A DNA stretch of 21,029 bases from a virus: positions 1-21,029 of IMG/VR virus record IMGVR_UViG_3300036791_000438, one strand, 5' to 3'. Positions 6,655 through 15,200 of the stretch are shown here, one piece after another. Below the pieces are notes generated by a model, which saw only the letters and a list, made by a program, of their open reading frames with translations, searched no databases and had not been told where the DNA came from. The position numbers were made by a program, and so were the translations under genes. The first letter of the stretch is position 1. Each line of letters opens with the position of its first letter.

Positions 6655-8079
6655 CTAACGGCGCGTCAACGCGTCGATACTGCGGTCGGCCTTGCGTAAC
6701 AGGCCGGTGAATTTCGGTAGCGGCCGGCCGACCGTGAGCGCGACGTCCTCGTCGCCGTCGTCGCCGATGGTGTAGGTAATACCGACGACGCGCACGTAGT
6801 CGGCGACGTCGAGCCGGCCGGATTGGATCACTACGGGCACGGTGTCGCCCATGTTCGGCGTGCCGTACGCGTAGGCGCCGGGCCGCAGGCCGAGCGTGTA
6901 GGCGGGTACGAGGATGCCGTACAGCGCCAGGTCGCCGGCGGCGCGTTGGTCGAGCGTGACCTGTACCGATACGTCCGACGCGCTCTCGGAAATTCCCCAC
7001 GAGCCGACGTCGGTACCGCCGGCGTCGGCATTGCTTGCCGAGCTCGCGAGCTGCGGCGCGGCCGGATCGCTCGAGGCCTTGTTACCGACGATTCGTACGT
7101 CGTTCGCGTAATCGGGCGAATTGACGGTGCGAGCGACGGTCGCGACGGTCGCGCCGTACTCGAGCACGAGGTCGGATCGCGCGACGCCTTGGTACGGATA
7201 GAACACGCGTAGCGCGTCGGTTTGCGGCGGGAATGGTTGCAGCACGAGCGCGCGCGGGTCGACCGCGGCGTCGAGCTCGAGCGGGCTTAGGTTCGAGCCG
7301 ATCGTTTGCAGGCCGGCGGTACGGGTCTCGGGTATGACGTCGTAGTCGTAGCCGCCTTGCACTTTCGCCAATTGGTCGAATAGCGAGCCGTAGGTCGAGC
7401 TGCCAGGGTACGTGCGGTCGCGTGCCACGCCGGAGAATCCGCGCGCGGTGCCGTCCGGGTTACATACCGCGACCGCGATCGGCAGATACGAGCCGGCGCC
7501 GTGACCGTTCCAATTCGGGTACGGGTTGCCGCCGGCGTCGAGGACGAAACCGGCCGCGAGCGCGTCCTGGTCGGTTGCCGTGTAGACCGCCTGCGTTTTC
7601 GCGGTCATATACCGGCGGTCGAGCATGGCGACGTAATCGTGCGCGGTGAACGTGACCGCGTGCGATTGCTCGGATATTTGGTCCTCGGAATGGTCGACGA
7701 TGCCGCGGAATACGGCGACGTCGGCGCCTTGCGTATCGTCCCATCGCCACGCGTAGATATCGGTCGCGAGCTCGCGCGCGAGCGCCGCCTCGTCGCGGCG
7801 GCCGTCGAGCGAAAACGTGAGCGTCGCGGGCGCGTTCCATTGTTGGTCGAGGCGGCGGCCGTACGCGCTGCCGAGCTCGGCGACGATGGTCGATTGCCAC
7901 GCCGGCGGCGGCGTCGGGCCGCCGGTCGGGCGTGACCATTGCCGGCGGTGCGCGGTGAGCCGCCAGCGGCCGCGGTTCGCCGGTATCGGGTAGGCGCCGG
8001 GCGCGCCCCTCGAGCTCGGCATTGGCGGCGCGCCGACGAGCTCGGGCGCGCGGCCGACCGGCCAGCCGTCCGACCTCAC
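6655..8079 (-). CDS. Gp37-like (ReqiPepy6-type) tail protein
   Basis: 474 aa from GTG 8079, which overlaps the Dit stop (GTGA). The frame stays open far upstream, but that part only shadows other genes. Features: RWRLTAHRRQWSRP, a β-rich baseplate-hub-like domain (TLTFSLDGRRDEA, DIYAWRWDD, VAVFRGIVDHSEDQ, VTFTAHDYVAMLDRR), then VVGITYTIGDDGDEDVALTVGRP near the end. This fits the siphovirus ReqiPepy6 Gp37-like family of the tail-tip hub, which connects Dit to the adhesin. No peptidase motif was noticed. Confidence 0.75.
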   Translation of the reverse strand: MRSDGWPVGRAPELVGAPPMPSSRGAPGAYPIPANRGRWRLTAHRRQWSRPTGGPTPPPAWQSTIVAELGSAYGRRLDQQWNAPATLTFSLDGRRDEAALARELATDIYAWRWDDTQGADVAVFRGIVDHSEDQISEQSHAVTFTAHDYVAMLDRRYMTAKTQAVYTATDQDALAAGFVLDAGGNPYPNWNGHGAGSYLPIAVAVCNPDGTARGFSGVARDRTYPGSSTYGSLFDQLAKVQGGYDYDVIPETRTAGLQTIGSNLSPLELDAAVDPRALVLQPFPPQTDALRVFYPYQGVARSDLVLEYGATVATVARTVNSPDYANDVRIVGNKASSDPAAPQLASSASNADAGGTDVGSWGISESASDVSVQVTLDQRAAGDLALYGILVPAYTLGLRPGAYAYGTPNMGDTVPVVIQSGRLDVADYVRVVGITYTIGDDGDEDVALTVGRPLPKFTGLLRKADRSIDALTRR

Positions 8080-8963
8080 GCGTAATAGCCGTCCTGCCAG
8101 ATGGCCTGTACCTGCGTACCGGCGCCGCTCGCGCTGCCGGCGAGCGTCATGACGTGATCGGCGCCGGGCGGGAGTACCGGCCACGCCAGCGTGGTCCAGT
8201 CGAGCTGCGCGAGGACGGGCTGCGCCGGGTCGCCGAGGTAGTACGCGGTGCGGGCCGCGGTATCGACCTCGACGAATGCGCCGGCGCCGACCGAGAACGA
8301 CGAGAGAAAACCGACGACGTACAGCGTGCCATCGGCGGCGCGGATAGTGACGGTGGGCTCGGTAATCGGGCCGTAGATACGCAAGAGCGGTTGTACGGGG
8401 AGGTCGCCGTCGCCGTGAATCGTGCTGCTCGTCGGTGATTGCGTGCCGGTCGGATACGTGCGCGGGTACCTGAGGTCGTACGCACGGCCGGCGCCGGCGA
8501 CGGTACCGGCGAACGCGGTGACGACGCGCTGTGCCGGGTCGTAGGCGACCGGATCGGCCGCGACCCATTGCAGCGAGATATCGCGTTGTGACGCGCCCTC
8601 GAGTTTCCACGTATACGCGGCGCCGCGGACGGTGAGGACGCGTTCGGGCGCGCCGGGCCGGTCGAGGACGTAATGCAGCGTCGGCCGTGCGTTCGGCGTC
8701 ATGTACGGGCCGAACGACGTCGCGACCGCGTCGATTGTTGCGCCGGCGTCGTCGAGCGCGGTAACCGCGGCCGAGATAAGCCGCGCGCCGAATAGGCGCG
8801 TACGGTCGTCGATGCCGTCGCGGTCGGGTCGGTTGTTGGCGACCTCGCGCACGGTCGGCGAGCCGAGGTCGAGCGACGTACAGAAATAGCCGGCGGCGAC
8901 GTCCTCGAGGTCGATGCTCGAGCCGTCGTCGAGGGTAAGCCAGGCGCGGCGTACGCACGTCAT
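8076..8963 (-). CDS. Distal tail protein (Dit-like)
   Basis: 295 aa, ATG 8963 overlapping the tape-measure stop (ATGA). An alternative upstream ATG at 8987 would overlap the tape measure further. The N-terminal β-domain (WLTLDDGSSIDLEDVAAGYFC, then VREVANNRPDRDGIDDRTRLFGARLISAAV) is typical of actinophage distal tail proteins. So are RPTLHYVLDRPGAPERVLTV and DISLQWVAADPVAYD, which recall the Dit hexamerisation domain. The C-terminal half is a second β-domain (LRIYGPITEPTVTI). Probably forms the ring linking the tail tube to the tip complex. Its position right after the tape measure supports this. Confidence 0.78.
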   Translation of the reverse strand: MTCVRRAWLTLDDGSSIDLEDVAAGYFCTSLDLGSPTVREVANNRPDRDGIDDRTRLFGARLISAAVTALDDAGATIDAVATSFGPYMTPNARPTLHYVLDRPGAPERVLTVRGAAYTWKLEGASQRDISLQWVAADPVAYDPAQRVVTAFAGTVAGAGRAYDLRYPRTYPTGTQSPTSSTIHGDGDLPVQPLLRIYGPITEPTVTIRAADGTLYVVGFLSSFSVGAGAFVEVDTAARTAYYLGDPAQPVLAQLDWTTLAWPVLPPGADHVMTLAGSASGAGTQVQAIWQDGYYA

Positions 8964-10909
8964 ACGGTCTCGGTTTGCATGACCCACGCGGCGCGGCGCA
9001 TGAAGGATTCGACGTCGAGCTCGGTCTCGAAATGCGCGTGTTGTACGACGACGGTCGGGCCGCCGGCGGCGGCGCGTACCTTCTCGAGCGGTGCGACCAC
9101 CTCGCCGGCGTGTATGTACGCGAGGCCGGTCTGCGTGACGTAACCGCCATGTTGCAGGCCGACCACGCCGAGCGCCTTACTTGCTGCGCTGCCGAGCGCG
9201 CCGAGGCTTGGCGGTTTCAGCTTGCCAATGGTGTCGTTCCATATCCGGGTGATGGTGTCGACGACGGTCTGTACCGCGGTAACCGCGCCTTGAAAGAGGC
9301 CGGTCATGGTCGACGCGATGCGGCGCGGTATGCCGGTAATGAACGAAACCAAACCGTTCCAGGCGGTCTCGATACCGCCGACGACGGTACCGACCGCGTT
9401 ACTTGCCGCGTTGAAAATGCCGCCGAGGATGCGGCCGATGCTGGCGACGAGGCCGGTAAAGAAACCGACGAGCGCGGACCATGCCGACCGTATGGCGCCG
9501 ACGACGGCGCCGGCCGCGGCCTTGATGTTGTCCCAATACTTGTAGATCAGCGCCGCGGCCAGCGCGATCGGGCCGAGCAGGATACCGAGCAGCAGCGGCC
9601 AATTGGCCTTGATCCATTGCCATACGGCCGAAATCGCGGCGTGTATGCCCTTCCAGATCGTGCCCCAATTGCGGTAGATCAGATAGCCGACCGCGATGAG
9701 CGCGAGAACGCCGGCGACGATCAGCGCGATCGGGCCGAGCGCAGCCCATTCGGATACGGCGGCCGCGTCCTCGGCCGAGCTCATGGCCTCGGTCGCCGTC
9801 GTCGCGGCCTCTTGCGTGGTCTTGAACGTGCCGAGGATGGCGCTACCGGCCGAGACCGCGCCGCCGACGCCGGCGAGCGCCGTACCGGCGACGGTGAGCG
9901 CCGGGCCGAATTTCTCGCCGAACGCGGACGCGGCGTCCTCAATTTTGGCTTGCATCGCGTGGATATGGCCGGTGAACGTATTCGCGGCCGCGTCGCCTTG
10001 ACCCTGAAGTTTCGCGGCGAGTTTCGTTACCGCGTCGTGTTGGTGAAGCGTCGCGTTTTTCGCGGCCTCTTGCGCGACGCCGAGCCGCCGATGCGCGTCG
10101 ACCGAGAGCAGCACCGAGGCTTTGACTTTCGTTTCGGCGTCGCGTAGCCGGTTCGCCTCGGCCGTCGAGAGCTTCTTCTTGCCAGCGTCGACGAGCTCGA
10201 GGTCGCCGAGCTTGCGCTTCGCGTCGCCGAGCGCCTTGTCGGCCTTGGTCGCGTTTTTCGACGCGGTCTCGGCCGCCTTGATAATCGGCGCGGATTTCGT
10301 GACCGTGATCCCAAATTCCTTCAATACCTTGGTATTGCCGTTGTAAACCTTGCCGAGCGTCGTCGCCGCGTCGGTGAGGCCGATATGTTTCGCGGCGGCG
10401 AGGTCGGTTGCCTCGCCGAGCAGCTTGAAGGCTTTTGTCGGGTCGCCGGTCGCCTGCGTGAGCGTTTGTAACGCGTTCTCCGTTTCGTGCGCGGTGTCGC
10501 CGTATTTCTCTTGATGTTTGATCGCCTTTTCGACCTCGCCCGAATACGCCGAATACGAGCGGCCGGTATTCTCGATCGCGACTTTTAGCTGCTCGTGCGC
10601 GGCCTTGTCTTTCGAGCCCATCGCGGCGAGACCGAGACCGAGACCGGCGACCGCGCCGCCGACGCCGGCGAGCATCGGGCCGACACTCTTACCGTGCTCG
10701 ACCACGCCGGCGAGCGACGCGCCGATACCGTCGATCGCGCTGCCGAATTCGCCGAGGACGCCGGAACGGTTGACCGAGCCGAGAAACGCGTCGAACGAGC
10801 CGCGCATACGGCCGGCGCCGGCCGAGGCCTTACCGGCCGCGCTATCGACCGCGCCGGAGAGGCCTTTGAGGTCGCCGAGGACGCGTACGACGACGGACGG
10901 GCCGCTCAT
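8960..10909 (-). CDS. Tape measure protein
   Basis: 649 aa, the longest gene, placed right after the tail chaperones. It begins MSGPSVVVRVLGDLKGL and is Ala/Gly/Lys-rich and mostly α-helical, with a likely coiled coil (about 210-300, many Lys/Ala/Asp/Leu). There are two strongly hydrophobic stretches (about 391-412 and 438-460) separated by Trp-rich helices (GTIWKGIHAAISAVWQWIK), typical of tape measures. The C-terminal part has AWNGLVSFITGIPRRI repeats and a GGYV-type end. At roughly 0.15 nm per residue it predicts a tail near 100 nm. Ribosome site AGGA about 5 nt upstream, just inside the TAG of the chaperone extension. Confidence 0.9.
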   Translation of the reverse strand: MSGPSVVVRVLGDLKGLSGAVDSAAGKASAGAGRMRGSFDAFLGSVNRSGVLGEFGSAIDGIGASLAGVVEHGKSVGPMLAGVGGAVAGLGLGLAAMGSKDKAAHEQLKVAIENTGRSYSAYSGEVEKAIKHQEKYGDTAHETENALQTLTQATGDPTKAFKLLGEATDLAAAKHIGLTDAATTLGKVYNGNTKVLKEFGITVTKSAPIIKAAETASKNATKADKALGDAKRKLGDLELVDAGKKKLSTAEANRLRDAETKVKASVLLSVDAHRRLGVAQEAAKNATLHQHDAVTKLAAKLQGQGDAAANTFTGHIHAMQAKIEDAASAFGEKFGPALTVAGTALAGVGGAVSAGSAILGTFKTTQEAATTATEAMSSAEDAAAVSEWAALGPIALIVAGVLALIAVGYLIYRNWGTIWKGIHAAISAVWQWIKANWPLLLGILLGPIALAAALIYKYWDNIKAAAGAVVGAIRSAWSALVGFFTGLVASIGRILGGIFNAASNAVGTVVGGIETAWNGLVSFITGIPRRIASTMTGLFQGAVTAVQTVVDTITRIWNDTIGKLKPPSLGALGSAASKALGVVGLQHGGYVTQTGLAYIHAGEVVAPLEKVRAAAGGPTVVVQHAHFETELDVESFMRRAAWVMQTETV

Positions 10910-10915
10910 CGCGTC

Positions 10916-11074
10916 CTAGCGGCGGCGCGCCGCCTTCTCGAGCTCGTACGCCTCGCGGGCCATGTAGCGGAGAAATGCGCGGTACGTGTCATTGTCGAGC
11001 GCCTCGACCTCGGCCGGCGTCATTCGCCAATATCGGCAGAAGGCGGCGAGGTTGTCGAGGACGCGCCTTCCGTA
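10916..11074 (-). CDS. Tail assembly chaperone C-terminal extension (via -1 frameshift)
   Basis: Open in the -1 frame relative to the first chaperone; that frame is open up to an ATG at 11137, but the upstream part shadows the first gene. From about 11074 it reads YGRRVLDNLAAFCRYWRMTPAEVEALDNDTYRAFLRYMAREAYELEK, the helix with a conserved WR-M-T-P-x-E-V that marks the T part of gpG/gpGT chaperones. The best slip is on CCT (11076-11074) sliding to CCC, giving MDP-YGRR and a fusion of about 147 aa (11358-10916). It would guide tail tube assembly around the tape measure. A canonical X-XXY-YYZ heptamer is not evident. Confidence 0.75.
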   Translation of the reverse strand, partial: YGRRVLDNLAAFCRYWRMTPAEVEALDNDTYRAFLRYMAREAYELEKAARRR

Positions 11075-11358
11075 GGGTCCATCGCGGGATTTTCCGGGCC
11101 GTTGAATTCGACGTCGACGGCGCCGGCCATTTCCCATAGCGCGCCGGCGTCGGGCATATGGCCGGCGCGATCGGCGCGCCGGTAGAGCTCGGCGAACGCG
11201 ATGACCTGGACGCGGTTCGCCTCGTCGGCCTCGTCGGTCAACAGGTCGGAGAGCGAGCGGCCGGTCGCCTTGGCGAGCGACCGCAACGCGTTCGGCGAGA
11301 GCCGTAACGGCCGGTCGGGAGCGATTTCGACGGGCTCGAGCAGGTATGCGTTAGTCAT
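11020..11358 (-). CDS. Tail assembly chaperone (gpG-like)
   Basis: 112 aa, ATG 11358 overlapping the gp10-like stop by 8 nt. Middle part LRLSPNALRSLAKATGRSLSDLLTD and VQVIAFAELYRRADRAGHMPDAGALWEMAG has the helical pattern of actinophage tail chaperones, ending with an EFNGPENPAMDP acidic/Pro tail. It precedes the tape measure and overlaps a second frame (10916-11074), the standard arrangement for a G/GT frameshift pair. It is required for tail assembly and not expected in the virion. Confidence 0.8.
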   Translation of the reverse strand: MTNAYLLEPVEIAPDRPLRLSPNALRSLAKATGRSLSDLLTDEADEANRVQVIAFAELYRRADRAGHMPDAGALWEMAGAVDVEFNGPENPAMDPTEGASSTTSPPSADIGE

Positions 11359-11806
11359 GTACGGCGCCTCCGTCGTTGGTCGTATTGGTCCATACGCCGG
11401 CGCCGTTGAGCGCGGCGTCGATCGCGCTCGAGTAGAGCTCGGCCGCTCGGCCGGCGAGGTCGGCCGCGGCCGGGAATAGGTACCGGCCGGCGGCGACGTA
11501 CTCGCGGGTCGAGCCGTCCGGGCGCGAGCCGCCGAAATCTATCCACGGCGCGTACGGAACCTTCGCGCTGCCCATGCGTACCGCCGCGCCGGTGCGGGTG
11601 CCGGTACTGCGCACGTTGCCGGCGAGCCGGCCGGTACCGCTCGGTACCGTCGACCGAGCTCGAGCCGCGATCGGTTCGGCGGCCGTTTTGCCGGCGGCCT
11701 TGATCGCGGCGTACAGCGGCGAGCTCACCTCGTCGGTTTGGCGTTTGAGGTCGCGTCGTAGCGCGGCCATGCCAACAATGCCGACCTGCGGCGGCGTACC
11801 GGCCAT
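11351..11806 (-). CDS. HK97 gp10-like tail completion / neck protein
   Basis: 151 aa. It has the layout of the HK97-gp10 family: an N-terminal LRRDLKRQ helix, then KAAGKTAAEPIAARARSTVPSGTGRLAGNVRSTGTRTGAAVRMGSAKVPYAPWIDFGG. The PSGTGRL and a Y-A-x-x-x-x-F-G-G element are characteristic. It probably caps or completes the tail at the head side. It begins 3 nt after the major tail stop. Members usually precede the tail terminator and major tail protein; here it follows the major tail gene, as in some actinophages. Confidence 0.75.
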   Translation of the reverse strand: MAGTPPQVGIVGMAALRRDLKRQTDEVSSPLYAAIKAAGKTAAEPIAARARSTVPSGTGRLAGNVRSTGTRTGAAVRMGSAKVPYAPWIDFGGSRPDGSTREYVAAGRYLFPAAADLAGRAAELYSSAIDAALNGAGVWTNTTNDGGAVHD

Positions 11807-11809
11807 CGC

Positions 11810-12307
11810 TTAGGCGGTGACCTTGGTCGGCGGGCCGCTCATGATCCAGTCAATGTCGACCTCGCTCGCGGTGCCGGCGGCGCCGCCGAACAGCGTGTAG
11901 GGCTGCGGTATCGCGCTGCCCTCGAACGACGGATTGGTCGGCGAGGCCGGCGAGCTCTTATGCGGCCGCACCTTAAACGCGCACGGTGTCTGCGCGGTCG
12001 CGTACGCCGAGAGCGCAGCGGTGAGCGTCGCGTCGGTCGAGCCGACCGAGAAATCCTGCGCGAGTTTCGCCCTGAAATGCCACTTGACCGGGCCGGGATA
12101 ATCCTGCACTCCACAAAACGTGATGAGCTCAATCGGTTTGTTTTCGGGCGCGATTTCGACCTCCATGCCGAGACACGAGAGGTTGGCGCCGCCAATCTCG
12201 ACGTACGCGTCGGTCATCATGACCGGCGATGTCGCGACCGGCGGCGCAACGTCGGCGGTCGCCGTGACCTCGGGCTCGGTCGGTGTTTTGCTCGGCGTAT
12301 CGGCCAT
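11810..12307 (-). CDS. Major tail (tube) protein
   Basis: 165 aa with one of the strongest ribosome sites in the window (TAGGAGG, about 7 nt before ATG 12307), fitting a highly expressed structural gene. After a Thr/Pro/Val-rich leader (1-30) comes a β-sandwich: VMMTDAYVEIGGANLSCLGMEVEIAPE, ELITFCGVQDYPGPVKWHFRAKLAQDF and a C-terminal GTASEVDIDWIMSGPPTKVTA. These match the tube-protein style of small siphoviruses, with an alternating strand pattern and conserved W-x-F. Position between terminator and chaperone genes supports this. Confidence 0.8.
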   Translation of the reverse strand: MADTPSKTPTEPEVTATADVAPPVATSPVMMTDAYVEIGGANLSCLGMEVEIAPENKPIELITFCGVQDYPGPVKWHFRAKLAQDFSVGSTDATLTAALSAYATAQTPCAFKVRPHKSSPASPTNPSFEGSAIPQPYTLFGGAAGTASEVDIDWIMSGPPTKVTA

Positions 12308-12319
12308 TGCGACTACCTC

Positions 12320-12703
12320 CTACATACGGATTTCGACGATGAGGTCGGCGGCGAGGACGTCGACGCCGGCGATAGTGAGCAGCCGCCAGGCCGACTGACT
12401 ACGAGGTCGGCACGAGACCACCGCGCCGCCGAGATTGGTCTCGACCTTGAGCGCGTCCTTAGCCTGCGCGACGAGCTCGTCGACGCGGTCGACCTCGCCG
12501 GCGCCGGCCGCGGCCATGACGGGCAGCGCGGCGACGTCAACGCCGAACGTCGGCAGGTCGTAGTCGACGGTTTGCGGGTAGCCGACGACGTACGCCGGCG
12601 GGTTGAGCGTCGACGGCGGCGTCGCGAAAACCTTGACGGTCGCGTCGATTTGCTCGAGGACGGCGGCGACGGCCGCGGCGGCGGTCGAGCGTTGCCAGGT
12701 CAT
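12320..12703 (-). CDS. Putative tail terminator
   Basis: 127 aa, ATG 12703 overlapping the adaptor stop (ATGA). The layout is an N-terminal helix (STAAAAVAAVLEQID), a β-hairpin (KVFATPPSTLNPPAYVVGYP), a helical segment (DRVDELVAQAKDALK) and a C-terminal pair of strands (WRLLTIAGVDVLAADLIVEIRM). This resembles the small α/β fold of siphovirus tail terminator (gpU-like) proteins. It lies between the head adaptor and the major tail gene, where the terminator normally sits. It could instead be a head-closure protein; no separate candidate for that role is present. Confidence 0.6.
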   Translation of the reverse strand: MTWQRSTAAAAVAAVLEQIDATVKVFATPPSTLNPPAYVVGYPQTVDYDLPTFGVDVAALPVMAAAGAGEVDRVDELVAQAKDALKVETNLGGAVVSCRPRSQSAWRLLTIAGVDVLAADLIVEIRM

Positions 12704-13026
12704 CCGAACACGAGCGGCGCGGCCTGCGCGTACAGCGCGTCGATATCCGGGTCGACGCGCCCCACGCGCATGGCGCCGGTATCGGACCATGCGATCGTGC
12801 CATCGGTTGAGTCGCGTCGGCGGTACAGCCGCGACGCGTGCAACAGCGCCGCGTAATGACCGGCGTCGGAGAGGTTGACGGTATCGGCCGGCCAGTAGCC
12901 GCCGTAGCGGCCGACGCCGTAGTCGATGGCAGCGGCCAACGCCGAGGTAATCACCGCGTCCGATTCCGGGTCGGCCGCCATGCGCAAGAACGAGCGCACC
13001 TCCGTGAGTGTCGGCCATGCTGCCAT
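12700..13026 (-). CDS. Head-tail adaptor (HK97 gp6-like)
   Basis: 108 aa, all-helical: MAAWPTLTEVRSFLRMAADPESDAVITSALAAAIDYGVGRYGGYW, then HYAALLHASRLYRRRDSTDGTIAWSDTGAMRVGRVDPDIDALYAQA. The L-x-x-A-A-I-D-Y and R-L-Y-R-R-R-x-S elements recall HK97 gp6-type connectors that form the ring under the portal. It is the first gene after the capsid, with GGGGGAGG upstream of ATG 13026. Confidence 0.78.
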   Translation of the reverse strand: MAAWPTLTEVRSFLRMAADPESDAVITSALAAAIDYGVGRYGGYWPADTVNLSDAGHYAALLHASRLYRRRDSTDGTIAWSDTGAMRVGRVDPDIDALYAQAAPLVFG

Positions 13027-13056
13027 CGACTACCGCACCTCCCCCGTTTCGCTCCG

Positions 13057-14403
13057 CTACTTGGCGGCCTTGCCGCCGTTCCCTGCGCTCGGCGCCGGCG
13101 CCTCGGCGGCCTCGTCCTCGGCCTCGGCCATCGTCGGCAGATTGGTAACCGCCGAGAGGTCGAGCGCCACGTACGCGGTTGTCGCGAGCGTGCCGTACGC
13201 GAGGTAGCCGCCGTAGGCGACCTGTACGCCGAGAATGCTCGGCTCGATGACCGAGAGCAGTCCGATGACTTCCTCGTAGGCCTCGTACAGGTCGGTCGGG
13301 CCGACAATGCAGGTTTTGAGCGGTAGTTGCGGGCAAACGACGCGCGGCAGGCCGAGGACGTCGCCGCGGAAATTCGCGAGCGAGCTGCCGCCAATGTCGA
13401 AACCGTCCGCGGAGTCGCCGCCGACCTTCGCGTCGGGCGGGAGAACGACGCGCGTCGTATCGACGAGCGAACCGAGCGCGGCCCATACGTCGAGCGAGCA
13501 CCAAATCGCGCCGGGCATCCGTAGGCCGGCGTTGTACGAATGCATCGCGGCCGTATACAGCGCCTTTGACCAATCGGCGAGGACCGGCGCGGCGGGTAGC
13601 GCCGGCGGTTTCGTGCCGGTCGCCGCGGTCGCGAACGCGGTCGCGATAACGTTCTCGGTTTCCACCGCGTATTGGTCGCCGAGGTCGCGTACGAGAATGT
13701 CCCACGCGGCCGGCGAGGTCCAGTCAATGTCTTGGCGGGAAATGTCGACGTAGCCGCCGTGCGTCGACTTGCTGAACGAGAGCGGCGAAATGGTCATTTT
13801 GCGCGATGGCAGCGCCGTTTTCTCGGCGCCTTGCGGGCCGACCTGGGTATGTACCGTGATTTTCGGGCGGGTGAACGTGGTACCGGGAATGCCGCCGAGC
13901 GCCTTCGTGCCGCCGAGGGACGTGATGAGCGGCCGATTCGCGTCGATGAGCGAGACCACCTGCCCGACGATCGGCGTCGGCAGGATGCCGGGCGTATCGG
14001 CGGTCGTTTGATCGGCGCGCGCTTGGTACACGCGCGCGGCGGCGGCCTCGTCGCGTACGCCGCGCTCGAGGATGCCGTTGGCGCGCAGGTAGTCGACGAG
14101 AAACGCGCCGGCGGTCGGGTATGGCGAGCGCCGCTCGCCGGCGTCGATGCGGCGGGCGGGTACGACGTCGGCCGGTCGCGGTAGCGCGTTGACGCGCTCG
14201 TCATGCGTGCCGCGCAAGTCCTCGAACGCGGCGAGCGGCGTGATTTGCTCGTCGAGCAGCGCGATACGCGACCGAGCGGCCTCGAGTAGGCCGCGCTCGG
14301 CGTCGGTGAGGTCGCGGCCTTCCACCTGGCCGAGGATTGAGTCGATAGTCGAAATTTGCTCGTCGCGCTGCGCGCGGAATGACTCGAGTACGGGATTCGC
14401 CAC
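13057..14403 (-). CDS. HK97-fold major capsid protein
   Basis: 448 aa, GTG start 14403 with an excellent ribosome site (GGAGGT, 6 nt upstream). Residues 1-100 are a charged coiled-coil delta/scaffold region (DAERGLLEAARSRIALLDEQI) likely removed by the protease next door. The core has the phage_capsid pattern: PTPIVGQVVSLIDANRPLITSLGG, TFTRPKITVHTQVG, YVDISRQDIDWTSPAAWDILVRDLGDQYAVETE (the E-loop/spine region), and VYQ-type strands. The C-terminus (about 430-448) is Ala/Glu/Lys-rich and may be flexible. It assembles the icosahedral head. Confidence 0.92.
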   Translation of the reverse strand: MANPVLESFRAQRDEQISTIDSILGQVEGRDLTDAERGLLEAARSRIALLDEQITPLAAFEDLRGTHDERVNALPRPADVVPARRIDAGERRSPYPTAGAFLVDYLRANGILERGVRDEAAAARVYQARADQTTADTPGILPTPIVGQVVSLIDANRPLITSLGGTKALGGIPGTTFTRPKITVHTQVGPQGAEKTALPSRKMTISPLSFSKSTHGGYVDISRQDIDWTSPAAWDILVRDLGDQYAVETENVIATAFATAATGTKPPALPAAPVLADWSKALYTAAMHSYNAGLRMPGAIWCSLDVWAALGSLVDTTRVVLPPDAKVGGDSADGFDIGGSSLANFRGDVLGLPRVVCPQLPLKTCIVGPTDLYEAYEEVIGLLSVIEPSILGVQVAYGGYLAYGTLATTAYVALDLSAVTNLPTMAEAEDEAAEAPAPSAGNGGKAAK

Positions 14404-14570
14404 GGTGTACCTCCGAAACGGTCGAACGGTTGCGCTCGATGCAGGCGCCTCGGGTGTCCGGTCGGTGTCTCGCCGGTGCGTGCGGCCTCGACGGCCGGGC
14501 GCGCGGTCGGCGGGACGGCCGCCAGGCGGGCCGTGCCGCGGTCAAGTAGCTGGCCGGGAGCGTAACGCGG
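14404..14570. promoter_or_regulatory. 167-bp leader before the capsid gene
   Basis: Non-coding on the minus strand apart from the capsid ribosome site. A small dyad CGTAAC-GCG-GTTACG (14561-14575) straddles the protease stop codon. TTGACC occurs near 14545 without a matching -10. It may hold a capsid promoter or a processing hairpin; nothing stronger is visible. Confidence 0.3.
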
Positions 14571-15200
14571 TTACGGCGCCTCGGCGCGTAGCCGTGCGAG
14601 CTCGTCGCGCCAGGCCTCGACCTGTAGCGGCCGCGCGCCTTGCAATGCGGCGCGCTGCTCGACCGAAAACGCGGTGCGGACGAGCGTCACCTCGGCATCG
14701 GCAAACGCCGGCGTCGGCGTGAGCGAGACCTCGAGCAGCCGAGACTCGAGCCGGGTCACGCGGTCCATATGGTCCGGGCCGAGCTCGGGCTGCCAATCCT
14801 CGACGTATTCCCAGTCCGACCGGATCGGTTGAAAACCAATCGACATACCGACGAGCTCGCCGTCGTCGGCCGCGCGGGCGCCGCGCTGCGCCTCGGGTGA
14901 TTCGTTGAGCCGCCATACGCCGGTGAGCGCGCCGCCGTCGTGCGACCATTGCTCGGCCTTGCCAATCGGGAATGAGCGGTTGTCGTGAAAGAGGAGCAGC
15001 GGTAGCCGTTGACCACTACCGCCGGCGGTCGATTTCTTGAACGAGGCCGCCGCGTGCTGCTCGAGGTACCAACCGAGATTGGCGAACGTGTCATAGGGCA
15101 CGGCGCGCCCCTCGAGGTACTTATACGGCCGGCCGACCGCCTGCGCGTCGCGTACCTCGAGCGCGGTCGCGTACATGCGTTGTTCGGGTGCAAGCGTCAT
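14571..15200 (-). CDS. Prohead protease (HK97 gp4-like, S78)
   Basis: 209 aa serine protease. Catalytic features: H72 in LLLFHDNR, S120 in VGMSIGFQP, and acidic E157 in RLLEVSLTPTPAF. The strand following Ser and the EVSL-x-P pattern match the herpesvirus-like assemblin fold. It starts with an ATGA overlap to portal (ATG 15200), so coupled to portal translation. It trims the capsid delta domain during maturation. The N-terminus begins EQRMYATALEVRDAQ. Confidence 0.9.
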   Translation of the reverse strand: MTLAPEQRMYATALEVRDAQAVGRPYKYLEGRAVPYDTFANLGWYLEQHAAASFKKSTAGGSGQRLPLLLFHDNRSFPIGKAEQWSHDGGALTGVWRLNESPEAQRGARAADDGELVGMSIGFQPIRSDWEYVEDWQPELGPDHMDRVTRLESRLLEVSLTPTPAFADAEVTLVRTAFSVEQRAALQGARPLQVEAWRDELARLRAEAP